Assembly (NCBI GenBank): GCA_965116235.1
Contig: OZ220496.1
Location: 2,108,001-2,172,000 of the forward strand
DNA: 64,000 nt
Source of the DNA: MPNP01 sp965116235
Lineage (GTDB): Bacteria > Pseudomonadota > Alphaproteobacteria > Rhodobacterales > Rhodobacteraceae
Direction: 5' to 3'
In this document: positions 45,648 to 54,937 of the stretch, in pieces
Layout of the letters: every line of letters starts with the position of its first letter
Numbering within the stretch: the first letter of the stretch is position 1
Position numbers and translations under genes: made by a program
The notes under the pieces: generated by a model
What the model was told of the DNA's origin: nothing
Database searches by the model: none
Seen by the model: only the letters and a program-made list of their open reading frames with translations

Positions 45648-46109
45648 ATGGAGAAAAGCACGGCGATGAGCAGCAGATACTCTTTTAAGGGCAGCAATTT
45701 TGAAGTTGAGATTTCAGGCACAGAGCATTTCGTGTTTGAATCAATACAGAAGGTCACCCAGAAGCTTGTGGCCATGGATACTGCAATTGGCCCCAGCACT
45801 CACTGCTCAAGCAATAGTGGCAAACAGGTCGGACAAACGGAAATCAATATTGCTGACACGATGCGCTCTTTCACCAAGGAGTCCGCCAAGATCAGATTCT
45901 TGGCTTTGGCGACATTGCTCCACAAGCGCGGACAGAAAAGACTCGAGACAGGGGACATCAATCAGGCGGTGAAGGACAACAATCTCAGTTCCTTTGTCAA
46001 TACATCCGATTGTCGGGGGCGTTGCGTACGGGAAGGTCTGGTTGCCAAGGACGGCAGCAAATTTTATGTAACCCAAAAGGGATTTGAAACCATAGGCATC
46101 CATTTGTAG
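45648..46109 (+). CDS. Hypothetical protein with C-terminal winged-helix-like region
   Basis: A 153-aa protein (147 from the ATG at 45666, which has GGAGA upstream). I do not recognise the family. The N-terminal ~70 residues (SSRYSFKGSNFEVEISGTEH) look like a small beta/alpha domain. The C-terminal ~70 (FLALATLLHKRGQKRLETGD, then CVREGLVAKDGSKFYVTQKG) have the helix pattern and beta-wing ending of a winged-helix DNA-binding domain. The operator-like cluster upstream fits a small autoregulated DNA-binding protein. It may be co-transcribed with nadE, which starts 57 bases later. Confidence 0.6.
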   Translation: MEKSTAMSSRYSFKGSNFEVEISGTEHFVFESIQKVTQKLVAMDTAIGPSTHCSSNSGKQVGQTEINIADTMRSFTKESAKIRFLALATLLHKRGQKRLETGDINQAVKDNNLSSFVNTSDCRGRCVREGLVAKDGSKFYVTQKGFETIGIHL

Positions 46110-46165
46110 ATCGGACATTTCCACTTCCAGCGACATACCCAGACCACTCGACACCCGATAGTTCA

Positions 46166-47824
46166 TTGACCGATCATTTCAGGATTGCTTTGGCTCAGCT
46201 GAACCCGACCGTTGGGGCACTTGAGGCCAATTCTCGAATTGTCAAGTCGACCGTCCGATCGCTTCAGAACACAGGGGTAGACTACGTCGTGTTTCCGGAA
46301 ATGTTTCTCTCTGGCTATCCCATTCAGGATCTGGTGACCAAGGACGCCTTTGTCAAAGACTGCATGAAGCATCTGAGCGAGCTGGCTGAATGGAATCAGT
46401 CGTCAGTCGCTATTGGCGTGGGGTGTCCCTGGTGCATTGATCGACAGATATTCAACTCGTACCAGATTCTACAAGACGGCAAGATTGTGACCCAGATTCA
46501 GAAACATCACTTGCCTTTTGGCGAAGTGTTTGATGAAGTTCGACAGTTTGTTCCAGGCGCACTTTGCGGTCCTTACAGCATCAATGGAGTGAAGATCGGA
46601 ACCCCGATATGCGAGGATGCCTGGTACGACGATGTCTGTGAAACCTTGGTCGAATCCGGTGCCGAAATTCTAATCGTTCCGAATGGGTCACCTTATGGGC
46701 GCAACAAGCATGATCGCCGGCTTCAGGTCATGTTGTCAAGAGTCGTTGAGACGGGTTTGCCTCTGGCATACTTGAATATGGTTGGAGGGCAGGATGATCA
46801 GGTTTTGGATGGGGGATCATTTGTCCTTAACAAAGGCGGAGCCATGGCTAGCCAGATGCCACACTTCGAAGATGTCATCGGGATCGTGGATTTTGAATTG
46901 CAATCGGAAGGATGGCATGCCCGCTCACCCCATTTGGCCACCATCCCTTGTGAATATGAAATGGATTACAGGGCCATCACCGTGGGAGTCAGGGATTATA
47001 TTGAGAAAAGCGGCTTTTCAACGGCTCTGGTCGGACTTTCGGGCGGAATCGACAGTGCCTTGGTGGCTGCCATCGCCGTGGACGTAATCGGTCCTAAGAA
47101 TACCTACTGCGTCATGTTGCCCTCGCAATTCACTTCCATCCCGTCTTTTCGCGATGCTAGGGAGCTGGTTGCTAACCTTGGGTGTCATCTCAGCGAGATC
47201 GACATAGAACCTATCTTTGCAGCAGCTCTTGATTCGCTTGCTGTCCATTTCGCTGATAAGTCTCCCGATCTGACAGAGGAGAATCTGCAATCAAGAATCA
47301 GGGGCCTTCTCCTTATGGCTCTGTCGAACAAGTTTGGACATTTGTTGATGACAACTGGCAACAAGTCCGAAGCGGCAGTCGGGTATGCGACGATTTATGG
47401 CGACATGGCAGGCGGCTATAACCCGATCAAGGATCTCTACAAGACACGCGTGCTTGATACTGCTCGATGGCGGAATGCCCATCATCGGGCGTGGATGAAA
47501 GGACCTGAGGGCCCAGTCATTCCGCAAAACATCATAACGAAGCCTCCGACCGCAGAACTTCGCAACGATCAGAAAGATTCGGATAGTCTCCCGCCTTACG
47601 AAATTTTGGATCAGATTCTGGAAATGCTCATCGATCAGGACCGCTCCGTTGCTGAGATTGTCGCCAGTGGATTCGAACAAGAATTGGTGAGCCGCGTCGA
47701 GCAGCTGGTTTATCAGTCGGAGTACAAGAGATATCAGTCGGCTCCCGGCGTGAGACTGACTGGTCGGGCCTTGTGGCTGGACCGCCGATATCCCATCGTC
47801 AATCACTGGCGGGACCCAATGTAA
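46166..47824 (+). CDS. nadE: Glutamine-dependent NAD+ synthase
   Basis: A 552-aa two-domain enzyme making NAD+ from deamido-NAD+. The N-terminal CN-hydrolase glutaminase domain shows its triad in VFPEMFLSGYP (Glu), KHHLPFGEVFDE (Lys) and GTPICEDAWYD (Cys). The C-terminal synthetase domain has the PP-loop LVGLSGGIDSALVAA near residue 290 and MTTGNKSEAAVGYATIYGDM. Length and order match the glutaminase-fused class. The start is the ATG at 46166. Confidence 0.95.
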   Translation: MTDHFRIALAQLNPTVGALEANSRIVKSTVRSLQNTGVDYVVFPEMFLSGYPIQDLVTKDAFVKDCMKHLSELAEWNQSSVAIGVGCPWCIDRQIFNSYQILQDGKIVTQIQKHHLPFGEVFDEVRQFVPGALCGPYSINGVKIGTPICEDAWYDDVCETLVESGAEILIVPNGSPYGRNKHDRRLQVMLSRVVETGLPLAYLNMVGGQDDQVLDGGSFVLNKGGAMASQMPHFEDVIGIVDFELQSEGWHARSPHLATIPCEYEMDYRAITVGVRDYIEKSGFSTALVGLSGGIDSALVAAIAVDVIGPKNTYCVMLPSQFTSIPSFRDARELVANLGCHLSEIDIEPIFAAALDSLAVHFADKSPDLTEENLQSRIRGLLLMALSNKFGHLLMTTGNKSEAAVGYATIYGDMAGGYNPIKDLYKTRVLDTARWRNAHHRAWMKGPEGPVIPQNIITKPPTAELRNDQKDSDSLPPYEILDQILEMLIDQDRSVAEIVASGFEQELVSRVEQLVYQSEYKRYQSAPGVRLTGRALWLDRRYPIVNHWRDPM

Positions 47825-47950
47825 ACAAGAACATCCTTATTATCCTGCCGGTAGCCAAAACGGGTTAACAAGTCAGACAAGTTCACTTAAATCAACCGAT
47901 CAGTTTGACCTGTACAACCTCGGTCGAGATCACAACCTGGTAGACTAACA

Positions 47951-49273
47951 ATGGTGACAACCCGCTTTGCCCCGTCCCCGACAGGATATCTTCATGTCGG
48001 CAATATTCGAACGGCCTTGTTCAATTATTTGATCACCCGCAAGGCGACAGGCCAATTCATACTTAGGCTGGACGATACGGATCCAGTTCGTTCACGACAG
48101 GAATACATTGATGCGATATATGAAGATCTGGAGTGGCTAGGTCTCACTTGGGACAGGGTCGAGCAGCAGTCGCAAAGATTGGAACGTTACAGGCAAGTCA
48201 CGCAACACCTCATCGAGGAAGGATCGCTGTACGAGTGTTTTGAAACCCCGCAAGAGCTGGAAATCAAGCGCAAAGTCCAGCTGAAGATGGGCAAGCCTCC
48301 CGTTTATGATCGGGAAGCGTTGACCCTTTCGGACAAGGAAAAGTCTTGCAAGAGGGAAACTGCCAAAGGATACTGGAGATTCAAGCTCGATGGTCACAGG
48401 ATCGACTGGACCGATGGAATTCAGGGTGACGTTTCAATTGATTCGGCGAGTGTTTCCGACCCTGTGCTCATAAGAGCCGATGGTCAGTATCTGTACACTT
48501 TCGCCTCAGTCGTCGATGATCATGACATGCAGATTTCCCACGTTGTCAGGGGGGCAGACCACATCACCAACACCGCAGTGCAAATCCAGATATTCGGTCA
48601 GCTAGGTTCAATGATCCCCAAATTTTCACACCACTCCCTGCTGTTGGATAGAGAAGGCGAGCCACTGTCCAAACGAATTGGAGGGTTGGCAATCCGGGAA
48701 TTGCGACAAGCTGGTCTGGAAGCGCTGCCAATACTGTCCCAGCTGGCTTTTGCCGGTTCTTCCCAGGCCATCGCGGTCAAATTCAGTCAAGATGAAATCA
48801 TTGATGCCTTTGAGTTGAAGAGCTTCAACCGAAACCCAACAAGATACGACGATCAGATATTGTGGGTGCTCAATGCGGAGTTTTTTCGTGAGGTGCCATA
48901 CAGTACGGTTGAGAGCCGAATCGTGGACCTTGGGATACCCCCGAATGAAGGTCAGCGCCTTTGGGATTGCGTTAAGGGCAACATAACACAATTGTGTGAT
49001 GTGCTGGACTGGTGGCAAGTGTTTGCACTGGGAGCGAAACCGGTTATCAGGGATGGAGACAGGGATTTTGTCATCTGGGCGCTCTCGCTGTTGCCGGACT
49101 TGCCGTTTCATGAAGACACTTGGGTCAACTGGACAAAGAATATCTCTGCACAGTCGGACCGACGAGGCAGAAAGCTGTTCATGCCGTTGCGTCTGGCTCT
49201 TACCGGAAAGGAAATGGGACCGGACATGAGTCAGATCATGCCGTTGATAAAGTCTTTGCCGAAAATAACTTAA
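47951..49273 (+). CDS. gltX: Glutamyl-tRNA synthetase
   Basis: A 440-aa class I synthetase. The HIGH motif is in FAPSPTGYLHVGNIRTALFN at the N-terminus and the KMSKS equivalent is EPLSKRIGG near residue 240, preceded by HHSLLLDREGEP. The zinc-binding Cys set of the long form is absent. The short form and LSKR variant fit the second GltX found in many alphaproteobacteria, where one copy charges tRNA-Glu and the other tRNA-Gln for the amidotransferase route; which one this is cannot be told here. Confidence 0.92.
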   Translation: MVTTRFAPSPTGYLHVGNIRTALFNYLITRKATGQFILRLDDTDPVRSRQEYIDAIYEDLEWLGLTWDRVEQQSQRLERYRQVTQHLIEEGSLYECFETPQELEIKRKVQLKMGKPPVYDREALTLSDKEKSCKRETAKGYWRFKLDGHRIDWTDGIQGDVSIDSASVSDPVLIRADGQYLYTFASVVDDHDMQISHVVRGADHITNTAVQIQIFGQLGSMIPKFSHHSLLLDREGEPLSKRIGGLAIRELRQAGLEALPILSQLAFAGSSQAIAVKFSQDEIIDAFELKSFNRNPTRYDDQILWVLNAEFFREVPYSTVESRIVDLGIPPNEGQRLWDCVKGNITQLCDVLDWWQVFALGAKPVIRDGDRDFVIWALSLLPDLPFHEDTWVNWTKNISAQSDRRGRKLFMPLRLALTGKEMGPDMSQIMPLIKSLPKIT

Positions 49274-49352
49274 CGATTCCGTTGAAGTGGAGTATCATCC
49301 AACCGCTCTCCGCCTGACGAATTTGAGTTTCCGACCGGGATGTCAGAAAGAA

Positions 49353-50480
49353 ATGGACAAGACGCCTCTTTTTTCTCTTCATGTCCAACTTGGAGCCAAG
49401 ATGGTTCCGTTTGCCGGATATGAGATGCCGATCCAGTACAAGTCTGGAACCCTGCACGAGCACTTGCATACTCGAAAGGCCTGTGGGGTGTTCGACGTCA
49501 GTCACATGGGCCAGATCGTGATCAGGCCTCAAGGTGATGACAGCATTGACGATATCGCGGTGCTTTTGGAGTCGCTTACGCCCGTCGATCTTGTCAGTCT
49601 GGGCATCGGGCGCCAGAGCTACGCTCTTTTCACCGATGATCATGGAGGCATCCTGGACGATTTGATGATTGCCAAAAGACGAAATGATCTGCTTTTGGTC
49701 GTCAACGCTGCCAACAAGCACGATGATTTTGCTTATCTCCAAGCCCAGATCGGGAGTCAATGCGAACTCGAATTGATTGAACATCGTTCGCTGATTGCCG
49801 TTCAAGGTCCTGCCTCCGAGCGGCTGCTTCGCAAATTGATTTCCAATTTTCCGGACATGGGCTTTATGGATGTGGTTGAATTGACTTCTGCCTTTGGCAG
49901 CTTGTGGATCTCCCGATCCGGCTACACGGGCGAGGACGGGTTCGAGATTTCTCTTCCAGATGATGGGGTCGAGGGTTTCGTCCGACAGCTTCTCGACGAT
50001 GATGAAGCTCGCATGATTGGTCTGGGAGCGAGGGACACGTTGCGCCTAGAAGCCGGGCTGTGCCTGTATGGCAATGATCTGACCCGTTCTACCACGATAA
50101 TTGAAGCCGGGCTACTGTGGTCCGTGTCCAAATCACGGAGACCCGGCAATGAAAAAGCTGGTGGTTTTCCAGGACACGAAGTGCTGCAGAAGCAGCTTAA
50201 TGATGGAGTCAGGCAAAAGCGCACGGGACTCAAGCCAATTGGACGAGTCCCAATACGAAGAGGACAGCGAATATACGACCGACCTACGGGAGGAACAGAA
50301 GTCGGTTCTGTCACTTCGGGGGCTTTTGGCGCCACCATCGATGGGCCGGTCGCAATGGGGTATCTTGCACCCGAATTGATCCGCAAGAAGCAGGTGGTCT
50401 ATTGTGAGGGGCGACGAGAACGACAACCCGTAGAGCCGCATGCTGCCAGATTTGTCGAGAACAGTTTTGTCAGAAAGTAG
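49353..50480 (+). CDS. gcvT: Aminomethyltransferase, glycine cleavage T protein
   Basis: A 375-aa folate-dependent T protein. The start is the ATG at 49353 with AGAAAG upstream; a GTG at 49287 adds 22 residues. It shows LHVQLGAKMVPFAGYEMPIQY, FDVSHMGQI near residue 50, RSGYTGEDGFEI near 190 with the catalytic region, and GARDTLRLEAGLCLYGNDL. It takes the aminomethyl group from lipoyl-H protein and makes methylene-tetrahydrofolate. First gene of gcvT-gcvH-gcvP; no glycine riboswitch was seen in the 80 bases upstream. Confidence 0.95.
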   Translation: MDKTPLFSLHVQLGAKMVPFAGYEMPIQYKSGTLHEHLHTRKACGVFDVSHMGQIVIRPQGDDSIDDIAVLLESLTPVDLVSLGIGRQSYALFTDDHGGILDDLMIAKRRNDLLLVVNAANKHDDFAYLQAQIGSQCELELIEHRSLIAVQGPASERLLRKLISNFPDMGFMDVVELTSAFGSLWISRSGYTGEDGFEISLPDDGVEGFVRQLLDDDEARMIGLGARDTLRLEAGLCLYGNDLTRSTTIIEAGLLWSVSKSRRPGNEKAGGFPGHEVLQKQLNDGVRQKRTGLKPIGRVPIRRGQRIYDRPTGGTEVGSVTSGAFGATIDGPVAMGYLAPELIRKKQVVYCEGRRERQPVEPHAARFVENSFVRK

Positions 50481-50493
50481 TTGGGAGGGTGAC

Positions 50494-50856
50494 ATGAGAT
50501 TTACGGTCGAGCACGAATGGGTAAAACCCGAGAGCGGCAATCAATACAAAGTTGGAATTACCGACCACGCGGCTACGGAACTGGGTGATATAGTCTTCAT
50601 CGAATTGCCGGAAGTCGATGCCGAAGTGGACAGTGGCGATGAGATAGCCGTGATCGAAAGCGTCAAGGCCGCCTCTGAACTTTACTCACCCCTGTCAGGA
50701 AAAGTTGTCGCGATCAACAGGGAACTGGAAAACACCCCGGAATTGCCCAATCAGGATCCCTACGGCAAGGGGTGGTTCTTCACAATCGAAGCCAGTGATT
50801 CGACCCAATATGACAAGCTGATGACCCAGGATCAGTATCAGGAACTTGTCGAATGA
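50494..50856 (+). CDS. gcvH: Glycine cleavage system H protein
   Basis: A 120-aa lipoyl carrier protein. The lipoylated Lys lies in VIESVKAASE near residue 63, and the fold starts RFTVEHEWVK. The ATG at 50494 follows GGGAGG. It overlaps gcvP by 4 bases (ATGA). Confidence 0.96.
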   Translation: MRFTVEHEWVKPESGNQYKVGITDHAATELGDIVFIELPEVDAEVDSGDEIAVIESVKAASELYSPLSGKVVAINRELENTPELPNQDPYGKGWFFTIEASDSTQYDKLMTQDQYQELVE

Positions 50857-53702
50857 AATATGCGCACGAGTATGATCCTTATGCGTTTGCTGAATTGCGA
50901 CACATCGGCCCAACGCCACAGGCCGTCACCGAGATGCTGGATGAGGTGGGTTTCGACGATCTGGATCAGTTGATCAAGACGGTACTGCCTGAAAAACTTC
51001 TTGCCAGGCACCAGTTAAGCAATCCTTTGCCGGAGTTGGGTGAACCGGTGTCAGAAGCCGAAATTCAGGTTCTTGTTAACCGTATGGCGAACGAAAATCA
51101 TGATGTGACATCGCTGATCGGCATGGGTTTTTATGGAACATTCACTCCCTCTGTCATTCTTCGCAACATAATTGAAAACCCGGCCTGGTATTCGGCGTAT
51201 ACGCCCTACCAGCCGGAAATCAGCCAGGGGCGGCTGGAAATTCTGCTCAACTTTCAGACGATGGTGTGTGATCTGACGGGGTTGGAAATTGCCAATGCCT
51301 CCCTGCTTGACGAGGCCAGTGCGGCGGCTGAGGCCATGGCCATGGCATTTCGAGTGTCACGGGCCAAGAACAACAACTTTTTTGTTGATCGCTGGTGCCA
51401 CCCGCAAACCAAGTCGGTCATTCGAACCCGGGCGGCACCTCTGGGAATCGAGCTCGTTGAAGGAGACCCTCTGACCGATCTGGATCCAGGCGCGGTCTTC
51501 GCTGCAATTGTCCAGTATCCCGGAACCTACGGCGACATTGCCGATTATGCTGAAATCTGTGCAGCCTTGAGCGAAAACAAGGCTCTGTCAATTTTTGCGA
51601 CCGACCTTCTGGCCTTGAGTCTGATCAAGGAGCCTCGGCAGTTCGGGTCTGACATTTGCGTGGGGTCAGCCCAAAGGTTTGGCATGCCCATTGGCTTTGG
51701 CGGTCCCCACGCTGCCTTCATTGCCACTCGGCGGCAATATGTGAGACAGCTTCCAGGGCGGATCGTGGGCGTGTCTCAGGACAGTCGAGGCAAACCGGCA
51801 CTCCGGCTGGCGTTGCAAACTCGGGAACAGCATATCCGGCGTGAAAAGGCGACGTCCAACATTTGTACGGCCCAGGTATTGCCGGCCATAGTGGCAAGCA
51901 TGTATGGCGTATTTCACGGACCGCGAGGGCTCAAGGCCATCGCTAGCCTCGTTCACGGCAAGACAACATGGCTGAAGGACCAACTGCAGGCGAAGGGTTA
52001 CAATGTTCGGTCGATCAGTTTTTTCGACACTATTGAAGTCGCTGTTGAAAACGCCGATACGATCATGGCCAATGCACGGGAAAAAGGGCTCAACTTCCGA
52101 AGAATATCCGCCTCGCAGATCGGCATCTCGCTTGATGAAGTCGTGACGAACAAGATCTTGGTCAATGTTTGTGATGCTTTTGGAATCAAGTTCAAGGCCG
52201 ACGATCTGGCCAACACCGACTTCACGAAGTTATCGAGTATAACTCCTGACTTTGTTCGGCAAACCGAGTTCATGCAGAATCCGGTTTTCAACATGAATCG
52301 GTCGGAACCGGCCATGACGCGATACATTCGCAAGATTGCCGACCGCGACTTGGCATTGGACCGCACCATGATTCCATTGGGGTCATGTACCATGAAACTC
52401 AATGCGACAACCGAGATGATGCCGATCACCAATCCGCAATGGGCCAATATCCATCCCTTCGCTCCTGTCGCCCAGGTGAAGGGGTATCAGAGACTGATTG
52501 AAGAACTGAGTCAGATGCTGTGCGCCATCACCGGGTTTGACGATTTTTCGTTGCAGCCCAACTCCGGAGCTCAAGGAGAATTTTCTGGCCTCATGGCCAT
52601 CCGCGGCTATCATCACAGTCAAGGTGAACACAATCGCAATATTGTGATGATTCCCAAATCGGCTCACGGAACGAACGCGGCTTCGGCTGTTCTGGCGGGA
52701 ATGAAGGTGGTGGAAATTGCGACCAGTTCGGATGGAACCATTGACACGGACCACATGCGTACCATCGTCGACGAACACGGACCCAACATAGCCGGAACCA
52801 TGGTGACCTATCCATCAACTCATGGGGTGTTTGAAGGATCGATTACTGATGTCGTGGCGTTGACTCACGGTTGTGGCGGACAAGTCTACATGGATGGGGC
52901 CAACCTCAATGCCATGGTCGGCATCCTCAAGCCGGCGGAGTTTGGAGTTGATGTGGCTCATTTGAATCTGCACAAGACATTTTGCATACCGCATGGAGGA
53001 GGAGGTCCTGGTGTCGGCCCCATTGGAGTCAAGTCGCATCTTGCTCCGTTCTTGCCCGGTGATCCGTTGGGTGAGGGAAACACGGGAGCGGTATGCTCAA
53101 GTGCATTCGGTTCGGCCCTGATCTTGACCATCTCTTGGACCTATATCAAGCTCATGGCAGGGCGGGGGCTTGCTCTAGCTACCAAAATTGCGATTCTGAA
53201 CGCCAACTACATTGCTCGACGATTGAGCACCAAGTACGAGATCTGCTATTCCGGCAATCACGGACTTGTCGCACATGAGTGCATAGTTGATACCCGCAAG
53301 ACCTTGGATGGAACCAGTTTGGCCATTGATGACATAGCCAAGCGCATTATTGACAACGGAATTCATCCACCAACGATGAGTTTTCCGGTGGCGGGAACCT
53401 TGATGGTCGAGCCGACCGAGTCGGAGCCCAAGCTTGAAATGGACCGATTTATCGACTGCATGCTTGAAATTGCCGATGAAGTGGAAGCCATCAAGAACGG
53501 CACCATTGATGCCGCGAACAATCCGATTGCCAATTCGCCCCATACCATCGAAGATATGGTCAGTGATTGGGACAGACCATACAGTCGCGAGCGGGGCTGC
53601 TTCCCCGTGGGTGCGTTTCGTCCCGACCGTTATTGGTCGCCCGTCAACCGAGTCGACAATGTTTACGGTGACCGCAATCTCGTCTGCACACGCAACGATT
53701 AA
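50853..53702 (+). CDS. gcvP: Glycine dehydrogenase (decarboxylating), P protein, fused form
   Basis: A 949-aa PLP enzyme that decarboxylates glycine and loads H protein. It is the single-chain type with two homologous halves. The first carries GFYGTFTPSVILRNIIENP and the second the PLP-Lys in HLNLHKTFCIPHGGGGPG near residue 710. It is translationally coupled to gcvH. The L protein (lipoamide dehydrogenase) is not in the window, as usual, since it is shared with other complexes. Confidence 0.96.
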   Translation: MKYAHEYDPYAFAELRHIGPTPQAVTEMLDEVGFDDLDQLIKTVLPEKLLARHQLSNPLPELGEPVSEAEIQVLVNRMANENHDVTSLIGMGFYGTFTPSVILRNIIENPAWYSAYTPYQPEISQGRLEILLNFQTMVCDLTGLEIANASLLDEASAAAEAMAMAFRVSRAKNNNFFVDRWCHPQTKSVIRTRAAPLGIELVEGDPLTDLDPGAVFAAIVQYPGTYGDIADYAEICAALSENKALSIFATDLLALSLIKEPRQFGSDICVGSAQRFGMPIGFGGPHAAFIATRRQYVRQLPGRIVGVSQDSRGKPALRLALQTREQHIRREKATSNICTAQVLPAIVASMYGVFHGPRGLKAIASLVHGKTTWLKDQLQAKGYNVRSISFFDTIEVAVENADTIMANAREKGLNFRRISASQIGISLDEVVTNKILVNVCDAFGIKFKADDLANTDFTKLSSITPDFVRQTEFMQNPVFNMNRSEPAMTRYIRKIADRDLALDRTMIPLGSCTMKLNATTEMMPITNPQWANIHPFAPVAQVKGYQRLIEELSQMLCAITGFDDFSLQPNSGAQGEFSGLMAIRGYHHSQGEHNRNIVMIPKSAHGTNAASAVLAGMKVVEIATSSDGTIDTDHMRTIVDEHGPNIAGTMVTYPSTHGVFEGSITDVVALTHGCGGQVYMDGANLNAMVGILKPAEFGVDVAHLNLHKTFCIPHGGGGPGVGPIGVKSHLAPFLPGDPLGEGNTGAVCSSAFGSALILTISWTYIKLMAGRGLALATKIAILNANYIARRLSTKYEICYSGNHGLVAHECIVDTRKTLDGTSLAIDDIAKRIIDNGIHPPTMSFPVAGTLMVEPTESEPKLEMDRFIDCMLEIADEVEAIKNGTIDAANNPIANSPHTIEDMVSDWDRPYSRERGCFPVGAFRPDRYWSPVNRVDNVYGDRNLVCTRND

Positions 53703-53788
53703 GTCTTTGCTCAGGTAAAGATTGATTATGGCTGTGAGGTGCCTATTTGCCTCATGTGTGGAATTATCCGCGATCGCTGATTGTTATC

Positions 53789-53864
53789 GGGGCCGTAGCT
53801 CAGTTGGGAGAGCGTGTCGTTCGCAATGACAAGGTCAGGGGTTCGAATCCCCTCGGCTCCACCA
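53789..53864 (+). tRNA. tRNA-Ala (CGC)
   Basis: A full cloverleaf. Acceptor GGGGCCG pairs with CGGCTCC, the D arm is GCTCAGTTGGGAGAGC, the anticodon loop TTCGCAA with anticodon CGC, the T arm contains GGTTCGAATCC, and CCA is encoded. It lies between gcvP and the convergent end of the pca operon. Confidence 0.95.
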
Positions 53865-53872
53865 TTTGGTAG

Positions 53873-54937
53873 TCAGACCACCTCCGTTTTGCCCAAATGG
53901 GTGATGTTGGACAGGGTTCCTTCCAGCAGTGAAGAGGATTTCGCCGTCAGGGTGCAGATCTGGGGAAATATCATCCATTCCAGCGTCCACATGGAACCGG
54001 ACCGTTCCTGCTCGTGAACAAGACATAGATTCATGCCGGAACTGAGAGTGCTCACATAATAGCTGATCGCGACAAGGGTCTCGGCATCAACCGGATTGAC
54101 CTTGTGAGGCATGGCCGACGAAGAGCCGCCGCCTTGAAATTTCACTTCGTTCATCTGAGCCATCAAGGCCAGATCAATCCCGATTTTCCCGAAGCCGCCC
54201 GCGATCTTTACGCACCAGCTTGCCAGATTGACAAGAGCTGATCGGTCTGTGTGCCATCCATGCGGGCTAAAGTCAAGCCCCAGATCCTCGGCCATACAGG
54301 CACAAATTTCTTCTGCCGCCTTGCCCCATTCCTTTCGATTGCCAACGGGTCCGGCAAGCTGGATGCGCATGCACGCGCCAAAATTGGATGCAAATTCCGC
54401 AAGCGCTGTGTCGACGATACCGGACCAGACACGAATGCGATCACAGACCCGGATTGTCTTTGCAGCCTGCATGCGAGTCCGCCCCTGCAAGGTCACATGA
54501 CCGAATCTTGTGGCGAGTTGCGGCAGGATTTTTTGCAGGCTGTTTAGGCGCCGCCAGAGAATCGTCGAATATTCCGACAGGGCCATCATCAGAGCCGTAT
54601 CGATCAAATCCTGACTTGTGGAGCCAAGGTGAAACGCCGCCTTGTGCGGCTCATCGATCGTATCGCGTATCTGTCGAACAAATTCCGGAGCAGGCATGCC
54701 GTCTTTCGCCGTTTGTGTCTCGATTTCACTTCTGTCGGGTTTGAAGCTTTTGATTTTCTGGCAGATATGATCGCAGGCGGCGTGGGATATAAGGCCGGCT
54801 TCGCTGAGGGCGCGGGCAAGGGCGATTTCAAATTGAGCAAAAGATTTCAACATTTGTTCGGAAGAGAAAAGCTCCTCCACTTCCGAGTCACCAAGGAGTT
54901 GCGTCAGCAAGCCGGCATTGTAAGGATTGAGATACAT
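53873..54937 (-). CDS. pcaB: 3-carboxy-cis,cis-muconate cycloisomerase
   Basis: A 354-aa member of the fumarase/aspartase fold, converting carboxymuconate to 4-carboxymuconolactone. The signature is GGGSSSAMPHKVNPVDAE near residue 268, with GSTSQDLIDTALM near 105. The ATG at 54937 overlaps the pcaF stop by one base (TGATG). It is shorter than many PcaB proteins (often about 450), but all signature blocks are present. Last gene of the pca operon. Confidence 0.9.
   Translation of the reverse strand: MYLNPYNAGLLTQLLGDSEVEELFSSEQMLKSFAQFEIALARALSEAGLISHAACDHICQKIKSFKPDRSEIETQTAKDGMPAPEFVRQIRDTIDEPHKAAFHLGSTSQDLIDTALMMALSEYSTILWRRLNSLQKILPQLATRFGHVTLQGRTRMQAAKTIRVCDRIRVWSGIVDTALAEFASNFGACMRIQLAGPVGNRKEWGKAAEEICACMAEDLGLDFSPHGWHTDRSALVNLASWCVKIAGGFGKIGIDLALMAQMNEVKFQGGGSSSAMPHKVNPVDAETLVAISYYVSTLSSGMNLCLVHEQERSGSMWTLEWMIFPQICTLTAKSSSLLEGTLSNITHLGKTEVV

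Noticed and set aside
49273..49352. Glycine riboswitch upstream of gcvT
   Set aside because: Only 80 bases separate gltX and gcvT, too short for a usual glycine riboswitch, and no matching structure was seen.
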